Positions 42,461 through 52,024 of a stretch of 64,000 bases of DNA are shown here, one piece after another (position 1 is the stretch's first letter; the number at the start of each line of letters is the position of its first letter). The DNA is from Alistipes senegalensis. Lineage in GTDB: Bacteria; Bacteroidota; Bacteroidia; Bacteroidales; Rikenellaceae. The notes beneath the pieces were generated by a model, which worked only from the letters and a program-made list of their open reading frames with translations, was not told the DNA's origin and did no database searches. The stretch lies in NCBI GenBank assembly GCA_023664045.1, contig JAMPGH010000001.1:1034169-1098168 (forward strand), written 5' to 3'. Position numbers and translations under genes: made by a program.

Positions 42461-43531
42461 TCAGAACATGCCGGTGAACATCAGCGAAAGGACGTTGTTG
42501 CCCGAAGCGGCGGCGTAGTCCTCGTAGGTGTAGTCGAGCTGGCAGCGCAGATACTTGACCGGAGCCCACAGCAGCCCCACGGTGTAGTTGTTCTGCCGCG
42601 TGGCGGAGCGTCGGGCGGTGTCGAGCGTGAACTGCTCGACGCGGGCGACGGGCATCCAGCTGCGGGAAGCGCGCCACCCGGCCATGACGTACCAGCCGTC
42701 GCTGTCGAATTCGCCGTCGGCGCTTCCGGTTCGGCCGCCGATCCACTCGCTGCGGACGACGACGGCTCCGCGGTCGTAGCAGATGCCGGCAGCGTAGCGC
42801 TCGCGCTTGAGGCAGGAGGCGCCGTATTCGCCCTAATAGTAGGAGCCGGAGAGCAGCAGACCCCGGACCGGTTCGATCGTCAGCCGGGCGGCGATGTCTT
42901 TCGATTTGTTGGCATCCTTCGTGTTGATGCCTTCGCCGTTGAAGACGCTGAGGTCGTAGTTGACGATGCTGTAGCCCTCGCGCCGGAAGAAGCCGCCGCA
43001 GAGCGTGGCTCCCAGATCGCGGCCCGTGGCCGAGAGGCCGCAGACGTCGCTGAAGCCCATCAGCTTCTGCAGGACCATCGGGTACTCGATGAACTCCAGC
43101 TTGGTGGGCACGTAATCGGTATTCTCGATCGAGAAAGGAATCTTATACTGGCCGATCTTGACGTTGAGCTGATTGAAAGGCTTGTACCGGATGTAGGCGT
43201 CCACCAGCTGCGGCTTGCAGAACTCGAACTGGATCTTGTAGTCGAGTTTGTCGGCCACGATGTCGCCCGCGAGCGAGAGGCGCACGCGCTTGAGAAAGAA
43301 GGCGGACGCCAGATCGGAATACCGGTAGCCGGCCTGCACGTAGCCCGAGAAGCGGGGCAGGCGGGCGACGATCTTCTGCCATGCGGTGGTCTTGGTTTCG
43401 AGCTCGCCGAGCCGCGATTCGAGAGCCGGCACCCCGGTCGAACCGGCATTTCCGGGCGTTTCGGTCGCGGGGGTCTGCGCGACGGCCATGCCGCCGAGGA
43501 ACAGGAACAGGGATAGAAGCGGTTTCTTCAT
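42461..43531 (-). pseudogene. Phosphate-selective-porin-like (OprP/OprO) gene broken by an in-frame TAG
   Basis: The ATG at 43531 opens a signal peptide (MKKPLLSLFLFLGGMAVAQT), a coiled segment and a porin barrel. After SGSYY the frame meets TAG at 42835-42833. The same frame then stays open for 123 codons (GEYGASCLKRERY...) and ends with a proper C-terminal Phe signal (LMFTGMF). The two parts together give about 356 residues, the normal length for the family. One base change would explain it. Read-through, sequencing error or recent loss cannot be told apart here. Confidence 0.85.
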
Positions 43532-43617
43532 TGCTTGAGCGGTTTGATTTCCCCAGCAAAGGTCGCAACTATCCGGAAGAAAAAGATACGCGAAAATACG
43601 TAAAATCAAAGTAAAAG

Positions 43618-44343
43618 CTAAAACACCTCTTTCAGAATGCGCACCGACTGTACGGCGCTGATGGCGTCGAGGTGGTAGCCGAAGTAGACGAGCATGGCGT
43701 TGAGGAATTCGACGCGCTGCGAGCGGTTGAGGCCGATTTCGGACAGCCGGCGCACGTCGCACGCCAGCAGATCGCGCAGCACGGCGGCGCATTCGCGCGT
43801 CATGATCCCCGTATGGGGCGGCTGGATGGGCGTGAACAACCCTTCGCGGATGTCGAACCACGCGCCGGGCATGTAGTCGTTACCGGGGCAGAAACCCAAA
43901 AAACGGCTCAGGTTGGCCAAGAACCACAGGTGGAAATTGGCCACGCCCTCCTGCATGGCGTCCAGCGCCTCGACCGAGCCCCAGACGAAGTCGAACAGCG
44001 CCTCGTTGGGTTCGCTCTCGCGGACCAGCCGGTAGAGCACTTCGGCCATGAAGAGGGCCATCGTCGACTTGCGGACGTCGAACGGCGTGCTCTGCAGCGA
44101 AAAGGCGGTGCGGATCTCCTTGAAACGGTGCATCTGCTGTTTCGACGACTCCAAACCCTCGAACTCGACGGGAAACATGGGCTGGAACAGCGCCAGCTTC
44201 GACCCGCGGCCCGAGCGGCTGCGGACTCCCTGCACCATGTAGCTGCGGCGCCCCCCGACGTCGGTCAGCAGGTAGGCGACCATCGACGAATCGCCGTATT
44301 TGAGCGTGTGGAGAACGACCCCCCGCCCCTTGTAGGATTTCAC
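43618..44343 (-). CDS. recO: DNA repair protein RecO
   Basis: The protein has 241 residues. The N-terminal OB-fold has KGRGVVLHTLKYGDSSMVAY, the middle is helical, and LANLSRFLGFCPGNDYMPG is the conserved RecO block. The Zn-cysteine cluster of some RecO proteins is not obvious, as in many Bacteroidota. It loads RecA on SSB-coated DNA in the RecFOR pathway. It overlaps the prmA stop (ATGA). Confidence 0.92.
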   Translation of the reverse strand: MKSYKGRGVVLHTLKYGDSSMVAYLLTDVGGRRSYMVQGVRSRSGRGSKLALFQPMFPVEFEGLESSKQQMHRFKEIRTAFSLQSTPFDVRKSTMALFMAEVLYRLVRESEPNEALFDFVWGSVEALDAMQEGVANFHLWFLANLSRFLGFCPGNDYMPGAWFDIREGLFTPIQPPHTGIMTRECAAVLRDLLACDVRRLSEIGLNRSQRVEFLNAMLVYFGYHLDAISAVQSVRILKEVF

Positions 44344-45167
44344 GATCTGCGCACGTGGACCATCATCCAGCCGTCGCGCACGGCCGTGGCGACGAGGTGC
44401 ATACCTTCGGCTTCGGCCGCCGCGACCACTGCCTCGGTGTCGGCTTCGAGGAAGCCGCTCATCAGCAGATCGCCGCCCGGCAGCAGCGCTGCGGCGTAGG
44501 CCCGCATGTCGCGCAGGAGGATGTTGCGGTTGATGTTGGCGAGAATGAAGTCGTACGTCCGGCCGGCGATCCGCCCGACGTCGCCCAGCATCGGCTCGAC
44601 CAGAGCCTCCGCGCCGTTGGCGGCGATGTTCTCGCGGCAGTTAGCGTCGGCCCATTCGTCGATGTCGACGGCATCGACATGCGCTGCGCCGCACTTGGCC
44701 GCGACGATGGAGAGGACGCCCGTGCCGCTGCCCATGTCGAGGCCCCGGCGTCCGGCGACCTTCAGATCGAGCACGCCGCGGGCCATGAGCCAGGTGGTGG
44801 CATGCTGTCCCGTGCCGAACGACATCTTGGGCATGACGACGATCTCCGGCTCGCCGGCCGGGGCGGGTTCGTGGAACGGGGCGCGGATGCGCAGCCGCCC
44901 CTCAATGTCGGTGGCGGGGAAATTCTGCTCCCAAAGGGCGTTCCAGTTCTGCGCCTCGATGGAGATGTAGCGGCCCGCGACCCCGTAACGTCCCAGCAGG
45001 GCATCGACCTCCTGCTTGCAGTCGGCCAGCCGCTCCTGTGGAATGTAGGCCTTGAGGGTGCCGGTTTCGGTTTCGAAACTCTCGAAAGGCCATTCGGCCA
45101 GCTCGGCGGTCAGAATCTCGGCCTGCGCCTCGTCGACGACCGGAATATTCAATGCGACGAAATCCAT
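44340..45167 (-). CDS. prmA: Ribosomal protein L11 methyltransferase
   Basis: The protein has 275 residues. The N-terminal substrate domain is followed by the SAM-binding domain with MSFGTGQHATTWLMAR, GRRGLDMGSGTGVLSIVAAK and DFILANINRNILLRDM (the catalytic NxNxxxxL-type motif). It trimethylates ribosomal protein L11. The start at 45167 gives MDFVALNIPV. It is co-transcribed with recO and divergent from xerD. Confidence 0.93.
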   Translation of the reverse strand: MDFVALNIPVVDEAQAEILTAELAEWPFESFETETGTLKAYIPQERLADCKQEVDALLGRYGVAGRYISIEAQNWNALWEQNFPATDIEGRLRIRAPFHEPAPAGEPEIVVMPKMSFGTGQHATTWLMARGVLDLKVAGRRGLDMGSGTGVLSIVAAKCGAAHVDAVDIDEWADANCRENIAANGAEALVEPMLGDVGRIAGRTYDFILANINRNILLRDMRAYAAALLPGGDLLMSGFLEADTEAVVAAAEAEGMHLVATAVRDGWMMVHVRRS

Positions 45168-45272
45168 AACGATCTATCCGTAAAGCGAAAAACGGAGCGA
45201 TGCAAGCGGCCGGAATGAAAAAATCCGTCGACGGCATAGCTGAAAACGTATTCGCATTATGTAAATATTTTA

Positions 45273-45280
45273 TAACTTTG
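45273..45280 (+). promoter_or_regulatory. -7 element of xerD
   Basis: TAACTTTG fits TAnnTTTG in an AT-rich run and lies 46 bases before the xerD ATG. A TTCG stands 18 bases upstream in place of TTTG. Confidence 0.55.
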
Positions 45281-45326
45281 CAGCGGACAAAGTTAACGAT
45301 AATCCCGTAATAACCCAACCGGACCG

Positions 45327-46244
45327 ATGGCCGAAAACACGAAAAAATGGGAAGACGCCGGACGCCGCTACCGCACCTACATCAAGCTGGAGAAGCATCT
45401 TTCGGCGAATACCGTGGAGTCGTACATGCGCGACCTGCGGCAATTCGCCCACTTCGTCCTGCGCCTGTGGGACGTGCCGCCGCGGAAGGTGGAACGCGAG
45501 ATGATCGAACGCTACATGGAGCGGCTCTATGAACGCGGACGCGAAAAAACCTCGCAGGCCCGCAATCTGAGCGGCATACGCAGCTTCTACAACTTCCTGC
45601 TGCTGGAGGAGAAGATCGAGGCTTCGCCGGCCGAGTTCATCGAAACGCCCAAGGTCGGCCGCCAGCTTCCCGATATCCTGACCACCGAGGAGATCGACCG
45701 CATCATCGCGACGATCGACACCTCGACCCCCAAAGGACGGCGCGACAGCGCCATACTGGAGGTGCTTTACTCGTGCGGCCTGCGGGTCTCGGAGCTCACC
45801 TCGCTGCGGCTGTCGGACCTCTTCTTCGGCGAAGGCTACATCCGCGTGATCGGCAAGGGCGACAAACAGCGGCTGGTGCCCGTGAGCACGACGGCGCGCA
45901 ACAAAATCCGCCGCTGGCTGGAGGATCGCCGCGAAATGGAGGAGAAGTGCAAGAACGAAGATGCGGTCTTCCTGAACAACCGCGGCGGAAAGCTGACGCG
46001 CGTGATGATCTTCACGATCATCAAGCAGGCGACCATCCGCGCGGGCATCGACAAGCAGATCAGTCCCCATACGTTCCGCCACTCCTTCGCGACGCACCTG
46101 CTCGAAGGGGGCGCGAGCATCCGTCAGGTGCAGGAGATGCTGGGACACGAGAGCATCATCACCACGGAGATCTACACCCATCTGGACAACAAACACCTGC
46201 GCCGCACGGTGGAGGAGCATTTGCCCATACGGGTTAAGAATTGA
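45327..46244 (+). CDS. xerD: Site-specific tyrosine recombinase XerD/XerC
   Basis: The protein has 305 residues, typical of the chromosome-dimer-resolving Xer recombinases. The N-terminal core-binding domain has YIKLEKHLSANTVESYMRDL. The catalytic domain has Arg in CGLRVSELTSL (residue 153), Lys in VIGKGDKQR, the HTFRHSFATHLL block, His in LGHESI and the Tyr nucleophile in TEIYTH. The location beside prmA and recO suggests a housekeeping XerD, not a phage integrase. Confidence 0.93.
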   Translation: MAENTKKWEDAGRRYRTYIKLEKHLSANTVESYMRDLRQFAHFVLRLWDVPPRKVEREMIERYMERLYERGREKTSQARNLSGIRSFYNFLLLEEKIEASPAEFIETPKVGRQLPDILTTEEIDRIIATIDTSTPKGRRDSAILEVLYSCGLRVSELTSLRLSDLFFGEGYIRVIGKGDKQRLVPVSTTARNKIRRWLEDRREMEEKCKNEDAVFLNNRGGKLTRVMIFTIIKQATIRAGIDKQISPHTFRHSFATHLLEGGASIRQVQEMLGHESIITTEIYTHLDNKHLRRTVEEHLPIRVKN

Positions 46245-46282
46245 AGAACATCCGTTCGTACCAGAAGAGGCCGTGCCATCGG

Positions 46283-46315
46283 TGCGGGGATGTTTCGATA
46301 TCGCATATCCCCGCA
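46283..46315. terminator. Hairpin after xerD
   Basis: TGCGGGGAT (46283-46291) pairs with ATCCCCGCA (46307-46315) in a perfect nine-base stem, between xerD and the convergent small gene. No T-run is present on the plus strand. Confidence 0.55.
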
Positions 46316-46359
46316 GGAAAGGCCCCAAAATTTGGATCGGGCAGATAACTATCCGCCCC

Positions 46360-46695
46360 TCATGCTTTCTCGATCCGGGCGGCCGCAGTGAGACGCAAGG
46401 TCTCGTAGTCGAGCCCGGAAATCACGACAAGAATGCCGCCGCCCGGGCTGAGAATCGGCGGCAGCGACTCGAAGAGCGGCCGACCGGCCGGCAGCGAGCG
46501 GAACGCCGCGCGGAAATCCTCCGGAAAATCGGGCACGAGCAACCCGGCCCGGAATTCGACGAAAGGCAGCCGGTCGGGATCGGAGCAGGACCCGACCGAG
46601 AGCACGCGTCCGTCGCGTGCGATCTCGACGAGCGGACGGCGAATCAGCCCCTGCGGCGTCCAGAGCAGGTTAGAGGCTATCTTTCTTGAAAACAT
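46360..46695 (-). CDS. Small conserved hypothetical protein
   Basis: An 111-residue protein beginning MFSRKIASNLLWTPQGLIRR, with RPLVEIARDGRVLSVGSCSD and FRAGLLVPDFPEDFRAAFR. The pattern recalls the N-terminal beta-structure of amidohydrolase-type proteins found next to DUF4296 genes in Bacteroidota, but I cannot name a function. It overlaps the DUF4296 gene by 26 bases, and reading continues in that direction, so expression is linked. Confidence 0.65.
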   Translation of the reverse strand: MFSRKIASNLLWTPQGLIRRPLVEIARDGRVLSVGSCSDPDRLPFVEFRAGLLVPDFPEDFRAAFRSLPAGRPLFESLPPILSPGGGILVVISGLDYETLRLTAAARIEKA

Positions 46696-47500
46696 CGAAA
46701 AATTCGTCGGCGAAGATGCGGATGCCGAGCTGCTGCTCGTAGAGCTGCTCGACCGCCTCGCGCGTGCGAGGCGTATACTCGACCTTGAAATCGCGCACCG
46801 TAAGCGACGGCCGCCGGGGCTTGTCGGTGAAGGTGAGCAGCCGGATGCGCAGGCGCCGGTGCGTCGTGTCGGCCGTGAACTTGCGGGAGACGGTTCCCTC
46901 GTTGAGCCGCCGCAGGGTAACGGAGTAGCTCTGCGCCCGGGTGCTGTCGGAGCGTTCGAGCCACATCTGGCTGCGGAGGCTTTTGGTGTTGAGATCGAGC
47001 GAATCGACGAGGTATTTCAGCTGCACGCCGTATTCGCCCGGGGCGACGTCGAAGACGAAGTCGGTCAGGGCGGTATCGGCCACCGTCCGGATGCGGATCA
47101 GCGAATCGGTCCGGAGCGTACGGCGGGCCGTGCGCAGCGCCACGTTGTCGATCGTATCGAGTGCCGCGACCTCGCGGTTGTAATATTTGCCCTCGGCCTC
47201 CAGCAGGGCGATGGCACGCTCGACGACGTCGCCCAGCCGGGCGCTCTTGCGCTTGGAGAAGTTGCCGATGGTATAGTGGACATCCTCGGTGGTGTAGCCG
47301 TAGCGGGCGAAGATGGGCTCGTAGAGGTTCAGCGAATCGCCGATCGGGCTGCGGTTGCCGACGTAGGCGTTGGCCAGAAAGGCATCGTGGAAGATCAGCG
47401 CCAGCTTCTCGTCGGGGATGATCTTATGATGGGCGCACGCCGCGCCGCAGAGGGTCAGCAACGCACAGAACGAGGAACGGAGGAGGTGTTTCATGGTCAT
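46670..47500 (-). CDS. DUF4296-family lipoprotein-like protein
   Basis: The protein has 276 residues. The signal-like start (MTMKHLLRSSFCALLTLCGA) ends in a CGAAC region compatible with a lipobox. It contains the DUF4296 block EKLALIFHDAFLANAYVGNR and IFARYGYTTEDVHYTIGNFS, and a C-terminal beta-rich part. The function is unknown; the family is restricted to Bacteroidota as far as I know. The ATG at 47500 overlaps the upstream permease stop (ATGA); a second ATG at 47494 is also possible. Confidence 0.8.
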   Translation of the reverse strand: MTMKHLLRSSFCALLTLCGAACAHHKIIPDEKLALIFHDAFLANAYVGNRSPIGDSLNLYEPIFARYGYTTEDVHYTIGNFSKRKSARLGDVVERAIALLEAEGKYYNREVAALDTIDNVALRTARRTLRTDSLIRIRTVADTALTDFVFDVAPGEYGVQLKYLVDSLDLNTKSLRSQMWLERSDSTRAQSYSVTLRRLNEGTVSRKFTADTTHRRLRIRLLTFTDKPRRPSLTVRDFKVEYTPRTREAVEQLYEQQLGIRIFADEFFDVFKKDSL

Positions 47501-48702
47501 GAAATCTTTTTTATCATGCTGCGCACGGTGATATTCGAGAGAGCGAATGCCACGACGGCGAAAACGGCGATGACGGTCAGCAGGTCGGAAAAACGGAATT
47601 CCACGGGATAGCTCTTGGTGAGGAACGTTTCGGCGGGAATGGTTATCAATCCCAAATGCTGCTGCAGGAGCGTGGCGCCCACTCCCAGCAAGAGACCTAT
47701 GAGAGCTCCCAGACCGCAGATCAGCAATCCCTCGGTGCGGAAAATCGCCCTTACGAGCGTGCGGTCGGCACCCAGCGCGCCGAGCGTGAGGATGTCGTCG
47801 CGTTTGTCGACGATCAGCATGGCCAGCGCCCCGACCACCGAGAACGAGGCGACGACGAGCACCAGCAGGGCGATGAAGAAGATACCCCACTTCTCGTAGG
47901 TCATGATCCGATAGAACGAAGCCCGCATTTCGGAGCGGGTCCGCACCCGGAATCCGTCGCCGGCGATCTCCGCGACGGCTTGCCGCACCTGCCTTGCATC
48001 GGCTCCGGGCGACGTGCGGATCGAGAGGGCCGAAGTGCGCCCGGGATATGAAAAGAGATCGCGGGCCAGCCGGAGCGATACGAGCACATGGGAGCGCTCG
48101 CTCTCCAGATCGACGGAGAAAGCTCCGCCGACGGGCACCGTGCGCCGCGAATAGTTCTGCATGGGCAACAGCGACGAAAAGGAGCCGCGCCGCACGGCGT
48201 AGATGCGGACGTCGGCATCGGCCAGCGAACGGATGCCCAGCATGTAGGCCATCGCCTGTCCGACGACGAGACGCTCCAGATCGCCGATCCGCACGGCGGG
48301 AGCCCCGGCGGAAATACTCTCCGCGAAAGGGAAAACCTCGCCGTAACGATCGTCGACGCCCCGCACGGTGGCGGTAGCCTGCCGTCCGCCGTGTTCGAGC
48401 AGCGCGCTCTGCTCCAGCATGAAGGTCCACGCCTCGACGCCCGGTACGCGGGAGAGGGCGACGGTATCGATCGCCGCGGCATCGAACGTGCGGCCTTCGG
48501 CCGCGGAGAGCGTCAGATCGGCATCGAAGACGGAGCAGTTTCCCTTGATCAGCGTTTCGAATCCGTTGAAGACCGACAGCAGAACGATCATCGCCGCGAC
48601 GGGCACGGCCACGGCGGCGACGCTCAACCCGGAAATCAGGTTGACGACCGACCGCGAGGCGGGCGAAAAGAAATAACGTCGGGCGAAAAAGCGGGAAAGC
48701 AT
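47497..48702 (-). CDS. ABC transporter permease, LolC/LolE-like (FtsX superfamily)
   Basis: A 401-residue protein. One N-terminal helix (VAAVAVPVAAMIVLLSVFNG) is followed by a periplasmic MacB-type domain (about 45-265) and three C-terminal helices with the FtsX core (IVDKRDDILTLGALGADRTL). This is the layout of the lipoprotein-releasing permeases LolC/E. No ATPase gene (lolD) is adjacent. It could also be a related permease for another envelope task. Confidence 0.85.
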   Translation of the reverse strand: MLSRFFARRYFFSPASRSVVNLISGLSVAAVAVPVAAMIVLLSVFNGFETLIKGNCSVFDADLTLSAAEGRTFDAAAIDTVALSRVPGVEAWTFMLEQSALLEHGGRQATATVRGVDDRYGEVFPFAESISAGAPAVRIGDLERLVVGQAMAYMLGIRSLADADVRIYAVRRGSFSSLLPMQNYSRRTVPVGGAFSVDLESERSHVLVSLRLARDLFSYPGRTSALSIRTSPGADARQVRQAVAEIAGDGFRVRTRSEMRASFYRIMTYEKWGIFFIALLVLVVASFSVVGALAMLIVDKRDDILTLGALGADRTLVRAIFRTEGLLICGLGALIGLLLGVGATLLQQHLGLITIPAETFLTKSYPVEFRFSDLLTVIAVFAVVAFALSNITVRSMIKKIS

Positions 48703-48708
48703 CCGGAA

Positions 48709-48800
48709 TGAAGAATTGAGAATGAAAAATTAAAAATCACCGATCCGTCCGTGCGCTCCGGGGCATGTGGGTCGCACGGGACGATTTCCGATTCTTAATT
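48709..48800. repeat. AT-rich inverted spacer before the permease gene
   Basis: Left arm at 48709-48737 (GAAGAATTGAGAATGAAAAA core); shorter right arm at 48789-48800 (GATTCTTAATTTC). The layout resembles the spacers at 1411 and 39259. The right arm reaches the rbfA stop codon. Confidence 0.5.
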
Positions 48801-49145
48801 TCGTTTCAGCGCTTCGTCGATATGCTCGATATATTCGAGCGAATCGTCCAGAAAGAACTGGATCTCGGGAACGCTCCTCAGCTGGTTGCGGATGCGCTGG
48901 CCCAGCGCCCGGCGGAGGAACCAGTTGTTCTGCTCCAGCGTCCGCATGACCTCCTCGCACCGCTCGAAAGGAAAGATGCTGACGTAGATCTTGGCATAGC
49001 CGAAATCGGGCGAGATCCGCACGGCGGTAACGGTAACGAGCGATCCGCCGACGATCGGGGCACCCTCTTTCTGGAAGATTTCGGCCATGTCTTTCTGAAT
49101 CTGCCGGGCGATTTTCTGTTGACGGGTATTTTCCATAGGAATCAA
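48795..49145 (-). CDS. rbfA: 30S ribosome-binding factor A
   Basis: The protein has 116 residues. The KH-like fold is seen in RQQKIARQIQKDMAEIFQKE, then VTAVRISPDFGYAKIYVSIF and RRALGQRIRNQLRSVPEIQF, all standard RbfA blocks. It helps late maturation of the 30S subunit at low temperature. Followed in the leftward direction by the lolC/E-like gene across an AT-rich spacer. Confidence 0.94.
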   Translation of the reverse strand: MIPMENTRQQKIARQIQKDMAEIFQKEGAPIVGGSLVTVTAVRISPDFGYAKIYVSIFPFERCEEVMRTLEQNNWFLRRALGQRIRNQLRSVPEIQFFLDDSLEYIEHIDEALKRN

Positions 49146-49149
49146 GCGA

Positions 49150-49956
49150 TTACAAACCGTATTTGAAAACTTCGCGGGGTTTTTCCCGCTTGGGACGGGG
49201 TTTCCAGGTGCGGAACCCCTCCTTGTTGAAACGATAGCTCAGGCCGATGCTGATGTTCAGGTCGTCGAGCGGCGAACGCAGCGGGGTGGCCGCGAACGGA
49301 TTTTCGGCCCCGTCGACGGTGTTGCCGGCATATTTGGTCCGGTTGCGCAGGATGTCGGAGTAACCGAAGTAGTAGCGCACGCGGAAATTCAGCTCGAAGC
49401 GCCGGACGAGGATCGCCACGCCGCCGCCGCCGGCCAGTCCGTAGCCCCAGCGGTTGTCGCGCGCGGGCTTGAAGGGATAGTCGCCTTTCCAGTCGGCTTG
49501 TCCCCGCTCGTGGGCCGCCTCGTTCTCGTAGGTCGACGAGAGGTTGTAGGAGAAAGTGGCCGCCGCCTCCAGATAGACGCGCACGCGGTTGTGCGCCAGG
49601 TAGAAGTGGGGCTGCCAGACGATCGGCAGCATGATGGAGTTGATGCGCCGCGTATAATAAAGGTAATCGGACTTTTCGTCCACCTGCGAGGCGTTGACCG
49701 CATAGGAGAAACCCTGCTGCAGGAACTCCAGATCGGCGCCGAAGCCGCCGACGAAACGCTGGGAACCATAATAGCGCCACGTGAGGCCGCCGCTGTAGCG
49801 GCCCCAGATGGCCCGCGACTCCTGTTTGGGGTCGAGCCGCCCGTTGGCCATGCCGTAGCCGGCGACGAAGCCCAGCGTATGCTGCGCGGCGACGCGTTGC
49901 ACTCCCCAGCAGAGGAAGCACAGCAACGATGCGCAGAAGAGAATTCGAATTTTCAT
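49150..49956 (-). CDS. Outer-membrane beta-barrel protein (PorT-like)
   Basis: The protein has 268 residues, a signal peptide (MKIRILFCASLLCFLCWGVQ) and eight or so beta-strands ending SIGLSYRFNKEGF, with a short basic tail. It resembles the PorT/outer membrane beta-barrel domain family of Bacteroidota. The family includes a type IX secretion protein, but most members are uncharacterised, so PorT itself is not claimed. It lies between rbfA and the Ig-like lipoprotein gene. Confidence 0.75.
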   Translation of the reverse strand: MKIRILFCASLLCFLCWGVQRVAAQHTLGFVAGYGMANGRLDPKQESRAIWGRYSGGLTWRYYGSQRFVGGFGADLEFLQQGFSYAVNASQVDEKSDYLYYTRRINSIMLPIVWQPHFYLAHNRVRVYLEAAATFSYNLSSTYENEAAHERGQADWKGDYPFKPARDNRWGYGLAGGGGVAILVRRFELNFRVRYYFGYSDILRNRTKYAGNTVDGAENPFAATPLRSPLDDLNISIGLSYRFNKEGFRTWKPRPKREKPREVFKYGL

Positions 49957-49963
49957 ACGATCA

Positions 49964-52024
49964 TCAAAAAGTATTCGACATGCGGCCCGCAGAGCCCGTG
50001 CCGCCGAAGCCGCCCATGCTGCCGTTCAGGCCGCCGCCCGAGGATGCGGGCTGTCGGCCGCTGCCGCCGTTCTGCGGTCCCTCTTTGGCCTTCTTCTCCT
50101 CCTCGCGCCGCAGACGCTGCAGCTCGCGCTCGTCCAGCAGCCGCGAGAGCGACTGCATGGTAACGGGGGCGAAGATGCGGTTCATGTCCATTTCGAACTC
50201 GATCTCCCAGTTGGCTTTGGTGGCGAAAGTATCCTCGCCGGCGTCGTCCACGAAGAACTCGGCCCGTTCGGGCTGGCGCCGCAGCACGACATCGCCCGTG
50301 TCCCACCGGCCGTTGCCGTCCGAATCCTCGATGATGCGGAACTTGATCTCCCCGGCCGGCACGAAGTTGAACTGCACGGGGCCGGCGACCACGTCGCGCC
50401 GCTCCTGCTTGAGGGCGCCGCTGCCGTCGAGCAGCTGGACAATGTAACGTTTGCCCTCGTTTGCGCGGACGTCGATCTTCACCACGGCGAACTTTTCGGG
50501 GTCGAGGACGGTATATTTTCCGACGATGGAATCGTTCGCGAAGCCGGCGATGTCGGTGAACGTTCCGGCCGGCATGGTGAGGGTGTAGGTGCCGCCCGTC
50601 TTCCACGGAGCCTGCACGTACCAGCGCCGCAGCTGTGCCGTGTCGCGCACGAAACGGACGGGAACGTCCGAGACGGAGTTGTCGGGCATGGTAACGGTCA
50701 TCAGCAGCGCCGCGGAGTCGAGCCGCGCAAGGGGGTAGTCGAACTCGGCGACGAGGTGGTTTTCGGGGTTGACCTCGCCGGTGAGGGGCAACTTGACGTT
50801 GAACGGATTGGGCTTCGCCGGTTCGGTCCACTCCTCGCCGGCCTCCTCGGCCTTGCGGCGTTCGCGTTCGTTCTTCTCGCGCTCGCGCTCCTGCTCTTTG
50901 GTCTCGACGAAGCGCCATGAGAGCTTCAGCGGCTCGGTAACGCGCTGCAGCTCGTTTACGGAGTCGTGTTTATAATAGGTAACCGACCCGCGGATGGTGT
51001 CGGGCAGCTGGGCCGACGGCACGGTGAACCACAGGGCCAGCGTATCGCCTCCCTCGGTCTGGGGATCGACGATGAAGCCGTCGTCGGGAATGCTGTCGAA
51101 GCGGATGCTGTCGATCCGGGGATGGGGTGCGGAGAAGTAGAGCATGGCCTTGTGCTGCAGGGGCCGCTCGCTCTGGGAGAGCACCTGCCGCCTGAAAGCC
51201 CGGTCGGTGAACATGCGCAGGTACAACTGCGGCTCGGCGGAGACGTAACCCCGCAGGGAGTCGAACCACATGGCGAAATCGGGCAGTTCGGCGGGGTTGT
51301 AGGTCCCCTCGAGGAAGCCTACCTGATCGGCGCCGGGCTCGTAGAGCTGGTTGTCGTTCTTGTCTTGCACGGCATAGACCCGGTAAGGAATGGGCTTGAG
51401 ATTCTGGGCGATGAAGATGCCGTTGTTCTCGGCCCGGGCGATGACGGCGGGCTTGTACTTGAAGATCGTGGAGTCGTACTCGGGGCGGTCCTCGACCGAA
51501 TCGGCGGGGAAGAACCAGACGAACGTGCGCGAAACGGAGTCGGCCTTATAGCCGTCGGCCGTGTAACCCGAGAGGATCATGGAGTCGATCTCGGGACCGG
51601 TCGAGAAGACGTAGCGCATGGAGTAGAGCGGGTTGCCCTCGTTGTTGTCGCGCAGGGCCGTGCCGAAGTTCAGGGCGTAGGTCGTGTTGGGCTCCAGCGT
51701 ATCGCGCAGCTGGACGACGACTCCTCGGCCGCGCACGGTGAGCGTGGGTTTCTTCTTCATCTGCGGCGAGGTGAAGAACTCCTTCTGCTGATCCTTGAGC
51801 TGGACGTATTCGTCGAACTCGATGTAGATTTTCTGGTGGCCGACCGTCGGACGGTCGGTGGCGAAGTTGTCGGGCGTCATGTTGACGATCACGGGGGGCA
51901 GGGTGTCCTTCGGACCTCCCGTCGGCACCATCATGCTGGCGCAACGGCTCAGAAAGGCCGAAGCGAAGAGCAGGGCGACGGCCGTGCGCAGCACGACGAG
52001 CGTATGTCGGGAACGGGTATTCAT
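49964..52024 (-). CDS. Ig-like-domain outer-surface lipoprotein
   Basis: A 686-residue protein. The N-terminal signal ends in a lipobox-like FLSRCAS. The next domain has GGPKDTLPPVIVNMTPDNFA, the SbsA-type Ig-like fold common in Bacteroidota, then a beta-rich middle. A charged coiled segment (EREREKNERERRKAEEAGEE) follows, then more Ig-like domains and a Gly/Ser-rich tail. It is probably a surface lipoprotein. Its ATG overlaps the next lipoprotein gene's stop (ATGA). Confidence 0.8.
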   Translation of the reverse strand: MNTRSRHTLVVLRTAVALLFASAFLSRCASMMVPTGGPKDTLPPVIVNMTPDNFATDRPTVGHQKIYIEFDEYVQLKDQQKEFFTSPQMKKKPTLTVRGRGVVVQLRDTLEPNTTYALNFGTALRDNNEGNPLYSMRYVFSTGPEIDSMILSGYTADGYKADSVSRTFVWFFPADSVEDRPEYDSTIFKYKPAVIARAENNGIFIAQNLKPIPYRVYAVQDKNDNQLYEPGADQVGFLEGTYNPAELPDFAMWFDSLRGYVSAEPQLYLRMFTDRAFRRQVLSQSERPLQHKAMLYFSAPHPRIDSIRFDSIPDDGFIVDPQTEGGDTLALWFTVPSAQLPDTIRGSVTYYKHDSVNELQRVTEPLKLSWRFVETKEQEREREKNERERRKAEEAGEEWTEPAKPNPFNVKLPLTGEVNPENHLVAEFDYPLARLDSAALLMTVTMPDNSVSDVPVRFVRDTAQLRRWYVQAPWKTGGTYTLTMPAGTFTDIAGFANDSIVGKYTVLDPEKFAVVKIDVRANEGKRYIVQLLDGSGALKQERRDVVAGPVQFNFVPAGEIKFRIIEDSDGNGRWDTGDVVLRRQPERAEFFVDDAGEDTFATKANWEIEFEMDMNRIFAPVTMQSLSRLLDERELQRLRREEEKKAKEGPQNGGSGRQPASSGGGLNGSMGGFGGTGSAGRMSNTF

